This document shows, piece after piece, positions 24,123 through 33,115 of a stretch of 64,000 nt of DNA (the first letter of the stretch is position 1; each line of letters begins with the position of its first letter). Location of the stretch: positions 992,001 to 1,056,000 of the forward strand of contig NZ_JAICDG010000001.1 in the NCBI RefSeq assembly GCF_022751215.1. Reading direction: 5' to 3'. This stretch comes from Actinomadura terrae. GTDB taxonomy: Bacteria; Actinomycetota; Actinomycetes; Streptosporangiales; Streptosporangiaceae. Under the pieces are notes generated by a model that saw only the letters and a list, made by a program, of their open reading frames with translations, did no database searches and had not been told where the DNA came from. The position numbers and the translations under genes were made by a program.

Positions 24123-25037
24123 ATGACGATCACGCAGGGGCCCGGGCCCACCGCCCGCGTCCTCGAACTCCACCGCATCAAGAGTCCCGCACTGAACGAC
24201 GTGGAGCTGTACCTCCGCGACTCCGAGCCCCAGGTGCGCGCCGCCGCGCTCAAGGTCCTCACCGGCGAGGCGCGCAGGGGCGCCGCCCCGTACGGCACCG
24301 GCGACACGCTCGCCTGGGCCCTCGCCGACGAGCACGAGGACGTCCGCCGCGTCGCCGCCGACGCGCTGCGCGGGCTGCCGGAGCTGTTCCTCGGCGACGA
24401 CGGCGTCGCCGCGCTCCAGCTGGCCGCCGCGCGCGGCCGGGACGCGTTCGTCCGCGAGACGGCCGCCGACCTGCTGGAGATCCTCGTCCGGGGCGCCGCC
24501 GAGCTGTACGCGCAGGGCCTCCAGGAGGACGAGGCGCAGATCAGGATCCAGGCCGTGCTCGGCCTCGTCGCGCTGCGCGCGGTGACCGAGGTCGCGGCCG
24601 CCGCCGACGACCCGTCCCGGGAGGTGCGGGTCGCGGTCGCCGAGGGGCTGGCGCGACTGCCCCGCCCGGCGAGCCTCGACGCGCTGGTGACCCTGCTCAC
24701 CGACCACGACCCCGTCGTCCGGATGGCCGCCCTCGACACCGCCGCCGAGCTGAAGGTGCCCTCCCAGCTCGTGGGACGGGTGATCAACTCGACCACGCAC
24801 CCGGGCTGGCAGGTCCGCCGCCGCGCCGTGCTGGCGCTCGGCGCGGCGGAGCCCGAGGTGGCCGTCGAGCCGCTCGTCCGGGCCCTGCGCGACCGGACGG
24901 TGGACGTGCGGCGCGCCGCCGTCCAGGCCCTGGAGCAGTGGGCCGGTGACCATCCCGAGGTCGTCACCGCGCTCACCGAGGCGCTGACCGACCCGGACCC
25001 GGGTGTGCGCACCCAGGTCCGCTGGGCGCTCGCCTGA
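24123..25037 (+). CDS. HEAT-repeat protein
   Basis: A 304-residue all-helical solenoid of about eight to nine HEAT/PBS-lyase-type repeats (for example SEPQVRAAALKVL, HEDVRRVAADALR, DPVVRMAALDTAAEL, TVDVRRAAVQALE). Such proteins are scaffolds or, in phycobilin lyases, catalysts; nothing here points to a catalytic role. The ATG at 24123 has AGGAGG upstream. It appears to be the main gene behind the leader peptide. The function is unknown. Confidence 0.8.
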   Translation: MTITQGPGPTARVLELHRIKSPALNDVELYLRDSEPQVRAAALKVLTGEARRGAAPYGTGDTLAWALADEHEDVRRVAADALRGLPELFLGDDGVAALQLAAARGRDAFVRETAADLLEILVRGAAELYAQGLQEDEAQIRIQAVLGLVALRAVTEVAAAADDPSREVRVAVAEGLARLPRPASLDALVTLLTDHDPVVRMAALDTAAELKVPSQLVGRVINSTTHPGWQVRRRAVLALGAAEPEVAVEPLVRALRDRTVDVRRAAVQALEQWAGDHPEVVTALTEALTDPDPGVRTQVRWALA

Positions 25038-25131
25038 CCGACCTTTCCTCTGGTACCTCGCTGGTTCGGGTACCGCGCTGGGTGCGGGTCGCCGGTGGTT
25101 TGGGCTGGGGCATCGGCGGCCCGCGGCGCGG

Positions 25132-25159
25132 TTTCGGCCAGAGGCAGCAATTTCGGCCA
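25132..25159 (+). repeat. TTTCGGCCA direct repeat before the second kinase gene
   Basis: TTTCGGCCA at 25132-25140 and 25151-25159, starts 19 bases apart (about two helical turns), in an AT-richer stretch of the 284-base gap between the HEAT gene and the kinase. A regulator site is possible. Confidence 0.35.
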
Positions 25160-25246
25160 AAATGGTAATAGGGGATAAGAACTCGGAAAAGTCCACATAA
25201 CTCGGCAACGGAGAACACTCGGTCGATCACGGACGTCTAACGAGTA

Positions 25247-25265
25247 CCGGGCGGTGACCGCCCGG
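25247..25265 (+). other. Perfect hairpin upstream of the second kinase gene
   Basis: CCGGGCGG (25247-25254) pairs with CCGCCCGG (25258-25265) over a TGA loop, 57 bases before the start codon. It may be the HEAT-gene terminator or a leader structure. Confidence 0.45.
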
Positions 25266-25321
25266 GTGCTCGCGCGGGTATGGGTCCCGTGGCGGGTCCG
25301 CACGCGACGGAGGTGTGCCCG

Positions 25322-27097
25322 ATGACGGCCGTTGGCCCCCTGCTGCCGACCGACCCGGCGCGGCTCGGCCGGTACGAGCTGGTCGGACGGCTCGGCGAGG
25401 GCGGCCAGAGCGTCGTGTACCTCGGCCGCCGCGACGACGGCGGGCAGGCGGCGGTCAAGCTGCTGCGCGCCCAGTTCAGCCGGAACCCCGAGTGGCGGGC
25501 CCGGTTCGAGCGCGAGATGAAGGTCATCGGACGCGTCGCCGGGTTCTGCACCGCGCAGGTCGTCGACGCCGACTTCTCCGGCGACACCCCCTACGTCGTC
25601 AGTGAGTACGTCCCCGGGCCGTCCCTCACCGGCCTGGTCGGCGAGCGGGGCCCGCGCACCGGCACCGACCTCGACCGGCTGGCGATCGGCACGATCACCG
25701 CGTTGGCCGCGATCCACCGCGCCGGGATCCTGCACCGCGACTTCAAGCCGTCCAACGTGCTGATGGGCCCGGACGGCCCGCGCGTCATCGACTTCGGCAT
25801 CGCGCGGGTGCTCGGCCCGGCCGCGACGCGGGGCAGCGGCGTGGTCGGCACCCCGTCCTACATGGCGCCCGAGCAGGTCACCGACGGCGAGCTCGGCACC
25901 GGCGTCGACCTGTTCGCCTGGGGCGCGACGCTGCTGTTCGCCGCGACCGGGCGGCACCCGTTCGGCAACGACACGATCTCCGCGGTCTTCCACCGCGTGC
26001 TGCACTACGAGCCCGACATGTCCGCGCTGCCGGAGTCGCTGCGCGGCGTGGTCGCGGCGTCCCTGGAGAAGGACCCGGCGCGCCGTCCGCAGGCGCAGCA
26101 GGTGCTCCTGGACCTGCTCGGACGCCAGGCGCCGTTCGCTCCCGAGGACGAGGGGGCGCTGAGCACCGGCGCGCACCTCGCCGCCCCCGCGTTCGCGGGC
26201 CCCGTGGGCGCGTCCGCCGATCCGCGCACGCCGCAGACCGCGCCCACCGTCGGGCCGATGAGCGGCGGGGCGCAGGCAGGGGAGGTGACCGTCCAGCCGG
26301 GACCGCGCCGGTTGCGATGGCGGATCGCCGCGATCGCGGTGCCGCTGCTGCTACTGGCCGGGGCGGGGACGGCCTGGGGGTTGATGGCGGGCGGCTCGTC
26401 CGGCGAGCCGCGCCCGCCGCGGGAGCGCCCGGTGGCCCCGCCCGCCTCGGCCGCCGCAGCCGTCGCGCCCGCCACCACCGCGATCAGGACGGTGCTCAGC
26501 TTCGACCACGCCGCGATCGAGCGGAACGTCGCGGCGGCGCACCGGCTGTCGACGCCCCGGTTCGGCGCCGACTACGACCGGCAGCTCGCCACCCGCGACT
26601 ACCTGGACCAGCTCCGCGCCAAGCAGGGCTCGGTCGCCGCGACCGTCGTGGACTCGGCGGTCGTGGCCGCCGGGGGCGACCGCGTCACCGTCCTGTCGTA
26701 TGTGCGGCGTACCGTCCAGGCACGGGACGCGCAGCCCGGCGAGCTCCAGAACCCGATGCGCGCGACGATGGTCCGGCAGGGCGGCGGCTGGCTCCTCGAC
26801 TCGCTCTACACGCTGAAGGCGGGCTCGGCGCGGGCCGACACGGCGGGCACCGCGTGGCCGGACGGCCCGGCGCGCGGCGCGCTGGACGCCGTGGCGCGCG
26901 ACCCGTCGCTCGCGCCGGTGACGCCGGTGGAGGAGGGGCTGCGCGCCGGACCGTCCCCCGACCAGGCCGTCGTGCTGGTCACCGTCGGCGAGTGCGCGCG
27001 GGGCACCTGCGACGACAAGGCGAGGGTGAGCTTCCGCCGCCTCATCCTGCGGCGCGACGGCTCCGCCTGGAAGGTCGTGGCCGCGCAGCTGCTGTGA
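25322..27097 (+). CDS. Receptor-like Ser/Thr protein kinase
   Basis: A 591-residue Hanks-type kinase. The ATG at 25322 has GGAGG upstream. The kinase domain covers about residues 16-275: LGEGGQSVVYLG loop, AAVKLL lysine, HRDFKPSNV (Phe instead of the common Leu), DFGIA and APEQ. A variable linker leads to one membrane helix (RIAAIAVPLLLLAGAGTAWG, about residue 337) and an extracytoplasmic domain of ~220 residues with an NTF2-like/Mce-associated pattern (FDHAAIERNVAAAHRLSTPRF). The ligand is unknown. It converges on the LPXTG protein gene. Confidence 0.88.
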   Translation: MTAVGPLLPTDPARLGRYELVGRLGEGGQSVVYLGRRDDGGQAAVKLLRAQFSRNPEWRARFEREMKVIGRVAGFCTAQVVDADFSGDTPYVVSEYVPGPSLTGLVGERGPRTGTDLDRLAIGTITALAAIHRAGILHRDFKPSNVLMGPDGPRVIDFGIARVLGPAATRGSGVVGTPSYMAPEQVTDGELGTGVDLFAWGATLLFAATGRHPFGNDTISAVFHRVLHYEPDMSALPESLRGVVAASLEKDPARRPQAQQVLLDLLGRQAPFAPEDEGALSTGAHLAAPAFAGPVGASADPRTPQTAPTVGPMSGGAQAGEVTVQPGPRRLRWRIAAIAVPLLLLAGAGTAWGLMAGGSSGEPRPPRERPVAPPASAAAAVAPATTAIRTVLSFDHAAIERNVAAAHRLSTPRFGADYDRQLATRDYLDQLRAKQGSVAATVVDSAVVAAGGDRVTVLSYVRRTVQARDAQPGELQNPMRATMVRQGGGWLLDSLYTLKAGSARADTAGTAWPDGPARGALDAVARDPSLAPVTPVEEGLRAGPSPDQAVVLVTVGECARGTCDDKARVSFRRLILRRDGSAWKVVAAQLL

Positions 27098-27120
27098 GCT
27101 CGCGGCGGCCGTGAGAAGGG

Positions 27121-27155
27121 AGATGGGGCGCCCCCGCCTCGGGGACGCCCCATCT
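27121..27155. terminator. Bidirectional terminator between kinase and LPXTG genes
   Basis: AGATGGGGCG (27121-27130) pairs with CGCCCCATCT (27146-27155), with an inner CCCC/GGGG. It lies between two converging stop codons. Confidence 0.8.
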
Positions 27156-27173
27156 GCGAACGTGCGGCGCCGG

Positions 27174-28103
27174 TCAGGGCTCGCGGACCTGCCGCCTGCG
27201 GGTCGCGGCGACCGCCGCGCCGCCGGCGAGCACGGCCGCGAGGCCGAGCGCGGCGAGCGGGAGCGCGTCGGTGCCGGTGAACGGCAGGCCGCCGGGCCGG
27301 GCGATCGTCCCGGCGGCGGCCGGCGCGGTGCCCACCCCCGGTGCCGGCAGCTCCGGCAGCAGCGGCGAGGAGGGCGGCAGCGCCGGCGGCTCAGGGGACG
27401 GCCCGGGCGGCGTCGGCCCCGGAGGAGTCGGGCCCGGCGGCGTCGGCGGGGTCGGCGGCGTCGGAGGCGTCGGGGGAGTGGGCGGCGTCGGGGCCTGCGC
27501 GCAGCCCGACCCGACGCACGCGCCGACCGCGAGGTTCACCGCCAGCGGCGCACCGCCCGCGGGTTGCACGCGGACGCCCGCCCCGACGTTGGCCGAGAGC
27601 AGCGGCCTGTCCGCCGCCAGCGTCCGCGCCCCGCCGCTCCCGGACGGGACGGAGAGCGCAGCGTCCGCGTGGAGCCGCACCCCGAGGCCACCGCCCGGGG
27701 TGTCGAGGCCCGCGCCGACGTCGAGGCCCAGGCCGGTGGTCCCGGTCCGCTGGTCGGGACCCAGCCGCAGGCCGAGGCGGAGGCCGAGCAGGGGAGCGGG
27801 CTCGGCGGCCTTCGGTCTCGCGGCCGCCCGCTTGACGGGCGTCACCTTCTTCGACGCCTTCTTCGGCGCGGTCGCCTTCGCCTTCGCGTTGGTGATGCGC
27901 ACGGACGTCGTCTGAGCGGGCTTGGCGGGCTTCGCCTTGGCGGGGCTCTTGGGCGCGAGCAGCGAGTGGACGGCCGGCAGCGGCCGGTCGGCGGCGCGCT
28001 CGGCATCCGGCCGGGACGTCTCGGCGTGTGAGACGCCGCTCATCGCGGCGATGCCGAGAACCGTCGCGCCGGCCGTCACCGCCAGTCTCCTGCCTTGGGG
28101 CAC
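27174..28103 (-). CDS. LPXTG cell-wall-anchored protein
   Basis: A 309-residue surface protein. The GTG at 28103 has AGGAG six bases upstream and gives VPQGRRLAVTAGATVLGIAA, a signal peptide. The central part is Ala/Lys-rich, then beta-rich (LGLRLGLRLGPDQ, VGAGVRVQPAGG), followed by a Pro-rich wall spacer of PTPPTPP and PGPTPPG repeats. The C terminus has LPFTG, a membrane helix and an RRRQ tail, the full sortase signal. The ligand or role is unknown; no sortase gene is in the window. Confidence 0.85.
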   Translation of the reverse strand: MPQGRRLAVTAGATVLGIAAMSGVSHAETSRPDAERAADRPLPAVHSLLAPKSPAKAKPAKPAQTTSVRITNAKAKATAPKKASKKVTPVKRAAARPKAAEPAPLLGLRLGLRLGPDQRTGTTGLGLDVGAGLDTPGGGLGVRLHADAALSVPSGSGGARTLAADRPLLSANVGAGVRVQPAGGAPLAVNLAVGACVGSGCAQAPTPPTPPTPPTPPTPPTPPGPTPPGPTPPGPSPEPPALPPSSPLLPELPAPGVGTAPAAAGTIARPGGLPFTGTDALPLAALGLAAVLAGGAAVAATRRRQVREP

Positions 28104-28312
28104 GAGGGGCTCCTGAGGGTATTGGTTGCACAACCTGCGAGCACGTTGACACGACTGGTAGTCGAGGTAAACAGCGATGGCAGCATTTGGGCTGGGTTCA
28201 CGACATGGGCCGACCTGATTTGTCGATGTTTCTCCGGAGTGCCTGGTTGTATGGGGCCGTGGCTGAACGATCATGGTGCCGCCGCGCCGGTGCCGCCGGG
28301 GATACTTGAGGC

Positions 28313-28894
28313 ATGACGAGGGTCATCGCGGGCAGCGCGGGCGGGCGGCGGCTGGCCGTCCCGGCGGGCCGGGACACGAGACCGACCAGCGACCGCGCGC
28401 GGGAGGGGCTGTTCTCCACCGTCCTCGCCCTGCTGGGCCCGCTGGACGGGCTGCGCGTCGCCGACCTCTACGCCGGGTCGGGCGCCGTCGGGCTTGAGGC
28501 GCTGTCGCGCGGGGCGGCGCACGCCCTACTGGTCGAGTCGCATCCGCGTGCGCTGAAGGTCGTCCGGCAGAACGCCGGGGCGCTCGGGCTGCCCGGCGCG
28601 GTGCCGTGCGGCGACAAGGTGGAGCGCCTCGTCCGCCGCCCGCCGGACCGTCCCTACGACCTGGTCTTCGCCGACCCGCCGTACGCGCTGCCGGACGCGG
28701 AGGTCACCCTCCTGCTGGAGAACCTGCGCGACCACGGCTGGACGACCCCGGACGCGCTCGTCGCCGTCGAGCGCGCCGCCCGGGGCCCCGCGCTGCGGTG
28801 GCCCGACGGCTACACCCCCGAACGCGACCGGCGCTACGGGGAGGCCGTCTTCTGGTACGGGCGCGCGACGGGTCACCGCGCCGCGGGCGGGTAG
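28313..28894 (+). CDS. rsmD: 16S rRNA (guanine966-N2)-methyltransferase
   Basis: RsmD, 193 residues, methylates G966 in 16S rRNA from SAM. MTRVIAGSAGGRRLAVP, RPTSDRAREGLFS, LYAGSGAVGLEALSRGA (SAM site) and FADPPYALP (catalytic NPPY-type motif) are all present. It starts the long co-directional block through smc and is separated by nine bases from the PBP gene. Being close to coaD, as here, is common across bacteria. Confidence 0.95.
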   Translation: MTRVIAGSAGGRRLAVPAGRDTRPTSDRAREGLFSTVLALLGPLDGLRVADLYAGSGAVGLEALSRGAAHALLVESHPRALKVVRQNAGALGLPGAVPCGDKVERLVRRPPDRPYDLVFADPPYALPDAEVTLLLENLRDHGWTTPDALVAVERAARGPALRWPDGYTPERDRRYGEAVFWYGRATGHRAAGG

Positions 28895-28903
28895 GAGTCG
28901 CGC

Positions 28904-30361
28904 ATGAGGCCGGGCGTCGACCGCGCCGTGGGGCGCACCTGGATCATCTCGATCCTCATGATCATCGCGTTGCTGGCCAACATCACCTACGTGCAGGGCT
29001 TCCAGGCCCAGGACCTGCGGGACGACTCGCTCAACGCGCGCCAGTTCGAGGACCGCAACAAGATCGAGCGCGGCCCGATCGTCGCCGACGGCCAGCGCCT
29101 CGCCTGGTCGGAGACCGTCGAGGGCGACGACAAGAAGTACCAGCGGCGCTACAAGCAGAGCGAGGTGTTCGCGCCGATCACCGGGTACTTCTCGCCGTTC
29201 TCCCAGACCGGCCTGGAGAACGCCGCGAACCACGTCCTGGACGGCACCGACGACCGCCTCGCCACCACCAGCTTCGTCGACAAGCTGCTCGGCAAGCACG
29301 TGCCCGGCGGCACGGTGGAGGCCACGGTCGACGTGAAGGCCCAGCAGGCCGCCTACGCGGCGCTCCAGGACTCGGGCGCCCGCCGCGCCGCAGCCGTCGC
29401 GCTGGACGCCAAGACCGGCGCGATCCTCGTGATGGCCTCCACCCCCTCCTACGACGCCAACGACGTCTCCGTCCTGGACGGGAAGCAGGCGGGGAGGGCC
29501 TTCGAGCGGCTCAACCGCCAGCCGCTCAAGCCGCTGCTGAACAAGGCGACGAGCGAGCTGTTCCCGCCCGGGTCCACGTTCAAGACCGTGGTCGCCGCGT
29601 CCGCGCTGGCGAACGGCGTGGACGCCGGGACGCGGGTGCGGGCCGGGCGCTCCTACCGCCCGCCGGGCGCCGGGCAGGCGATCAACAACGACGCCGGCGA
29701 CATCGGCGGCGACTGCGACCTGTCCGCGATCCCGCTGATCGACGCCTACGCCCAGTCGTGCAACACCACGTTCGCCTACATGGGCGCGCAGGAGCCGGGC
29801 AACGACGCCGTCCACGAGCGCGCCGCCGCCTTCGGCTTTGGCAAGGGCGTCGAGATCGAGCCGGGGATGCGGAGCGCCGCCAGCTCGTTCCCGAAGACCG
29901 ACCAGCCCTCCCTCAGCGCGCTCGGCTCGATCGGGCAGGGCAGCACGGTCGCGACCCCGCTCCAGATGGCCATGGTCGCCGCCGGCGTCGCCAACGGCGG
30001 GAAGGTCATGCGGCCCTACCTGATCGACAAGGAGAAGGCGGCCGACGGGCAGGAGATCGGCCGCGCCGCCCCGAAGAAGCTGACCACCGCGCTGACCTCC
30101 GACCAGGCCGCTCAGGCCCAGGAGATGATGAAGGCGGTCGTGCGGAAGGGCACCGGCAAGAAGCTGGGCGGCTCGTCCGTCACCGGCGGCAAGACCGGTA
30201 CCGCCGACGTCGAGGGCGCCCCCTACAACGACCGCTGGTTCATCGGCTTCGGCCCGCGCCCGGACGCCAGGTACGCGGTCGCGGTGATGACCGAGGCGGA
30301 CGGCTACGGCATCGAGTCCGGCCCGATCGCCGCCAAGATCCTCGACGCGCTGGGAGACTGA
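28904..30361 (+). CDS. Penicillin-binding protein, class B transpeptidase
   Basis: A 485-residue monofunctional transpeptidase that crosslinks peptidoglycan. One N-terminal membrane helix (WIISILMIIALLANITYV) is followed by a dimerisation domain and a transpeptidase domain with S224-TFK, SCN near residue 284 and KTGTA near residue 430. It resembles the actinobacterial PbpA group, which normally sits beside rodA; here it lies between rsmD and coaD with no SEDS partner, so the pairing is unusual. It could be a paralogue of the main PbpA. Confidence 0.88.
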   Translation: MRPGVDRAVGRTWIISILMIIALLANITYVQGFQAQDLRDDSLNARQFEDRNKIERGPIVADGQRLAWSETVEGDDKKYQRRYKQSEVFAPITGYFSPFSQTGLENAANHVLDGTDDRLATTSFVDKLLGKHVPGGTVEATVDVKAQQAAYAALQDSGARRAAAVALDAKTGAILVMASTPSYDANDVSVLDGKQAGRAFERLNRQPLKPLLNKATSELFPPGSTFKTVVAASALANGVDAGTRVRAGRSYRPPGAGQAINNDAGDIGGDCDLSAIPLIDAYAQSCNTTFAYMGAQEPGNDAVHERAAAFGFGKGVEIEPGMRSAASSFPKTDQPSLSALGSIGQGSTVATPLQMAMVAAGVANGGKVMRPYLIDKEKAADGQEIGRAAPKKLTTALTSDQAAQAQEMMKAVVRKGTGKKLGGSSVTGGKTGTADVEGAPYNDRWFIGFGPRPDARYAVAVMTEADGYGIESGPIAAKILDALGD

Positions 30362-30489
30362 GCCCGGCGGGGCGCTCCGGCGCCGGACCCCGGCGCAGGG
30401 CCCGGCGTAGGGTCGGGTGTGGGGCGCACCCGACCGGTTTGGTACGTTCGCGCCGCAGGTCAGAAACCGGGACCGAAGGGGTTCACCTA

Positions 30490-30972
30490 GTGCGCCGTGT
30501 CGTCTGTCCGGGATCGTTCGACCCCGTCACCAATGGGCACCTCGACATCATCAGCCGGGCCTCCCGCCTCTACGACGAGGTGGTCGTCGCCGTGCTGATC
30601 AACAAGAGCAAGAAGAGCCTGTTCACGGTCGAGGAGCGGGCCGACATGATCGCGCAGGTGACCGCGGAGTACGGCAACGTCAAGGTGGACACCTTCTACG
30701 GCCTCACCGTGGACTACTGCCGCGAGCAGGACATCCCCGTGATCGTCCGGGGGCTGCGGGCCGTCAGCGACTACGAGTACGAGCTCCAGATGGCGCAGAT
30801 GAACCACCGGATCGCCGGGGTCGAGACGCTGTTCATGGCGACCAACCCCGAGTACGCGTTCCTGTCGTCGAGCCTGATGAAGGAGGTCGTCCGGTTCGGC
30901 GGCGACATCTCCGGGCTGGTCCCCGACCTCGTCCACGACCGGCTGGTGGCCCGCCTGCGCGACCCGGCCTGA
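30490..30972 (+). CDS. coaD: Phosphopantetheine adenylyltransferase
   Basis: CoaD, 160 residues, makes dephospho-CoA from 4'-phosphopantetheine and ATP. GSFDPVTNGHLD carries the nucleotidyltransferase (T/H)xGH signature; VIVRGLRAVSDYEYELQMAQ and the late SSSLMKEV (equivalent to ISSTxVR) complete the set. The GTG at 30490 has AAGGGG upstream. It is followed by DUF177-rpmF, a frequent actinobacterial order. Confidence 0.95.
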   Translation: MRRVVCPGSFDPVTNGHLDIISRASRLYDEVVVAVLINKSKKSLFTVEERADMIAQVTAEYGNVKVDTFYGLTVDYCREQDIPVIVRGLRAVSDYEYELQMAQMNHRIAGVETLFMATNPEYAFLSSSLMKEVVRFGGDISGLVPDLVHDRLVARLRDPA

Positions 30973-31099
30973 CCCCCGCACCCCGGAACGCGACTGGTCA
31001 GTGGGGCGCGAGTTGGGCCAACGGCCCGTGTTCGGTACTCTGGGATATCGGCCATCCCGGCGGCCGCCGTCCGCCGTGCCTCACGAAAGCAGGATTCCG

Positions 31100-31723
31100 C
31101 TGTCTCGCCTCGATCCCAAGGCCCCGCTCGTGCTCGACACCCGAGCTCTCAGCAGGCAACCCGGGTCGTCGAAGGACAAGAGCCTGTCCGTGCCGGCACC
31201 GGAGGACTTCGGCGTCGAGATGGTGGGCGTCCCCGAGGGCGCCGCGATCGAACTGGACCTGCGGTTCGAAGCGGTGCTGGAGGGGGTGCTGGTCACCGGC
31301 ACGGCGACGGTCCCCCTGGAGGGGGAGTGCGCCCGCTGCCTCGACCCGATCGCCTCGACGTTCGAGGCGCGCTTCCAGGAGCTCTTCGTCTATCCTGACA
31401 CCCGCTCCGGCGGGCACGCCGACGACGACGAGCTCCACCTCGAGGACGATCTGATCGACCTCGAACCGGTGCTCCGGGACGCGGTTCTGCTCACGCTGCC
31501 GCTGTCGCCACTGTGCCGGGACGACTGTCCCGGCCTGTGCCCCGACTGCGGCGTCCGGCTCGCGGACGCCGGACCGGATCACCACCACGACACCGCCGAC
31601 CCCCGGTGGGCGGCGTTGCAGGGCCTGGCCGGCGGCGTGGCGCCGGCGCCCCCGGAAGGGGGACGCGGCGACGCCGGGTCCCGCGGTTCAACCGACCGAC
31701 GAGAAGGAAAGCAGGAGGGCTGA
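31100..31723 (+). CDS. DUF177 (YceD-like) protein
   Basis: About 207 residues, the YceD/DUF177 family that sits before rpmF in most bacteria and is linked to 23S rRNA or ribosome assembly. CARCLDPI and [13 protein letters not shown] are probable zinc knuckles. The start is inferred as CTG at 31100, preceded by AGCAGGA at five bases, because the family starts with a residue or two before [13 protein letters not shown]; a GTG at 31076 is the alternative. The C terminus ends in a polar tail. The stop is one base before the rpmF GTG. Confidence 0.82.
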   Translation: MSRLDPKAPLVLDTRALSRQPGSSKDKSLSVPAPEDFGVEMVGVPEGAAIELDLRFEAVLEGVLVTGTATVPLEGECARCLDPIASTFEARFQELFVYPDTRSGGHADDDELHLEDDLIDLEPVLRDAVLLTLPLSPLCRDDCPGLCPDCGVRLADAGPDHHHDTADPRWAALQGLAGGVAPAPPEGGRGDAGSRGSTDRREGKQEG

Positions 31724-31724
31724 C

Positions 31725-31904
31725 GTGGCCGTCCCGAAGCGCAAGAAGTCGCGCAGCAACACGCGGCACCGTCGTTCCCAGTGGAAGGCCACCGCGCCGA
31801 CCCTGGTCGACTGCCCGACGTGCCGCGACAAGAAGCTGCCGCACACCGCGTGCGCGTCGTGCGGCACCTACGACCGGCGGCAGGTCATCGCTCCGTCGGC
31901 CTGA
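31725..31904 (+). CDS. rpmF: 50S ribosomal protein L32
   Basis: L32, 59 residues: [20 protein letters not shown] at the N terminus, CPTC and CASC zinc pairs in the C-terminal half. The GTG at 31725 has AGGAGG upstream and directly follows the DUF177 stop, so the pair is coupled. Confidence 0.96.
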   Translation: MAVPKRKKSRSNTRHRRSQWKATAPTLVDCPTCRDKKLPHTACASCGTYDRRQVIAPSA

Positions 31905-32260
31905 GCTTTTCGCATCCCGGGGGCGGATCCGCGTGAACGCGCGGCCCGCCCCTTGAGGTGCGCGGGCACCCGACCACCCGGCGCGTGACGTCGGCGTGGT
32001 GACCGGCGCGGCGACCTGCGCCCGGAGCCGTGGTGCACGCCGGGATCAACCGACCGGCGCGCACCTCGTCTTCGCGGAGCCGGCGTCCCGGGGAACAACC
32101 CCGGACGTCGCGGCCCGAGCCCGGTGGTCCCCGTGACGGGGCCGCCGGTCTCCGGCCCGTTCCCGTGCCCGTCCGTCCTCGCCGCAGCGGCCGAACCGGC
32201 CGCACGCGCCACAACGGCGACCGCGCCCGAGCGCGGCGCCACGGCCTGCGAGGAGGGCCT
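31905..32260 (+). other. Spacer between rpmF and rnc
   Basis: A 356-base gap without a convincing gene. It holds a hairpin just after rpmF (GGGGCGG at 31920-31926 with CCGCCCC at 31946-31952, plus inner CGCGT/ACGCG), probably a terminator, and GAGGAGG immediately before the rnc start. plsX and acpP, which lie here in many bacteria, are absent. Confidence 0.6.
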
Positions 32261-33115
32261 GTGAGCGGCAAGAAGAGCGACCCCACACCGGACCGCGCGG
32301 AACTGAGCCGCGCGCTCGGTGTCGAGGTCACCGGCGACCTACTCGAACGCGCGCTGACGCACCGTTCGTACGCCTACGAGAACGGCGGCCTGCCGACCAA
32401 CGAGCGCCTGGAGTTCCTCGGCGACTCGGTGCTCGGGCTCGTCGTCACCGACACCCTGTTCCGGGGGCATCCCGACCTGCCTGAGGGGCAGCTCGCCAAG
32501 CTGCGCGCCGCCGTGGTGAACATGCGCGCGCTCGCGGGCGTCGCCCGCGCGCTCGGCGTCGGCGCGCACATCCGGCTCGGCCGGGGCGAGGAGGGCACCG
32601 GCGGCCGGGACAAGGCCTCGATCCTCGCCGACACGCTGGAGGCGCTGATCGGCGCGGTCTACCTCGACCGCGGCCTGGACGAGGCGTCCGCGCTGGTGCA
32701 CCGGCTGTTCGACGCGCTGATCGACCGGTCGGCGGGGCTCGGCGCCGGACTGGACTGGAAGACCTCGCTCCAGGAGCTGACGGCCGTCGAGGAGCTCGGC
32801 GTCCCCGAGTACCACGTCGCCGAGAGCGGGCCCGACCACCAGAAGACGTTCCGCGCGTCCGTCCGGGTCGGCGGGACGACCTACGGGGCGGGCGAGGGCC
32901 GCAGCAAGAAGGAGGCCGAGCAGCACGCCGCCGAGGCCGCCTGGAACGCGATCCGCGAGATCGTCGTCCAGCGGGACCCGGAGGCGCGGCAGCAGCAGCC
33001 CGCCCAGTCCGCCCAGTCCGCTCAGGCCGCCACGCCGCCGGCCGCGGCGTCCGCCGCTCCGGCGGGGGATGCGCCGTCCGGGAACTCGCGTTCCGCCGGG
33101 CTCGCCGGTGCCTGA
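32261..33115 (+). CDS. rnc: Ribonuclease III
   Basis: RNase III, 284 residues, cleaves double-stranded RNA in rRNA processing. The signature [16 protein letters not shown] is intact with its catalytic acids, and [13 protein letters not shown] supplies the second set; a dsRNA-binding domain follows ([39 protein letters not shown]). The GTG at 32261 has GAGGAGG upstream; an in-frame ATG at 32030 would add an Arg-rich tail. The last 40 residues are Ala/Pro/Gln-rich. It overlaps mutM by eight bases. Confidence 0.95.
   Translation: MSGKKSDPTPDRAELSRALGVEVTGDLLERALTHRSYAYENGGLPTNERLEFLGDSVLGLVVTDTLFRGHPDLPEGQLAKLRAAVVNMRALAGVARALGVGAHIRLGRGEEGTGGRDKASILADTLEALIGAVYLDRGLDEASALVHRLFDALIDRSAGLGAGLDWKTSLQELTAVEELGVPEYHVAESGPDHQKTFRASVRVGGTTYGAGEGRSKKEAEQHAAEAAWNAIREIVVQRDPEARQQQPAQSAQSAQAATPPAAASAAPAGDAPSGNSRSAGLAGA

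Noticed and set aside
27400..27495. DNA microsatellite (GGCGTCGGCGGGGTC-type repeats)
   Set aside because: It encodes the PTPP/PGPTPPG wall spacer of the LPXTG protein, so the repeat is explained by coding.
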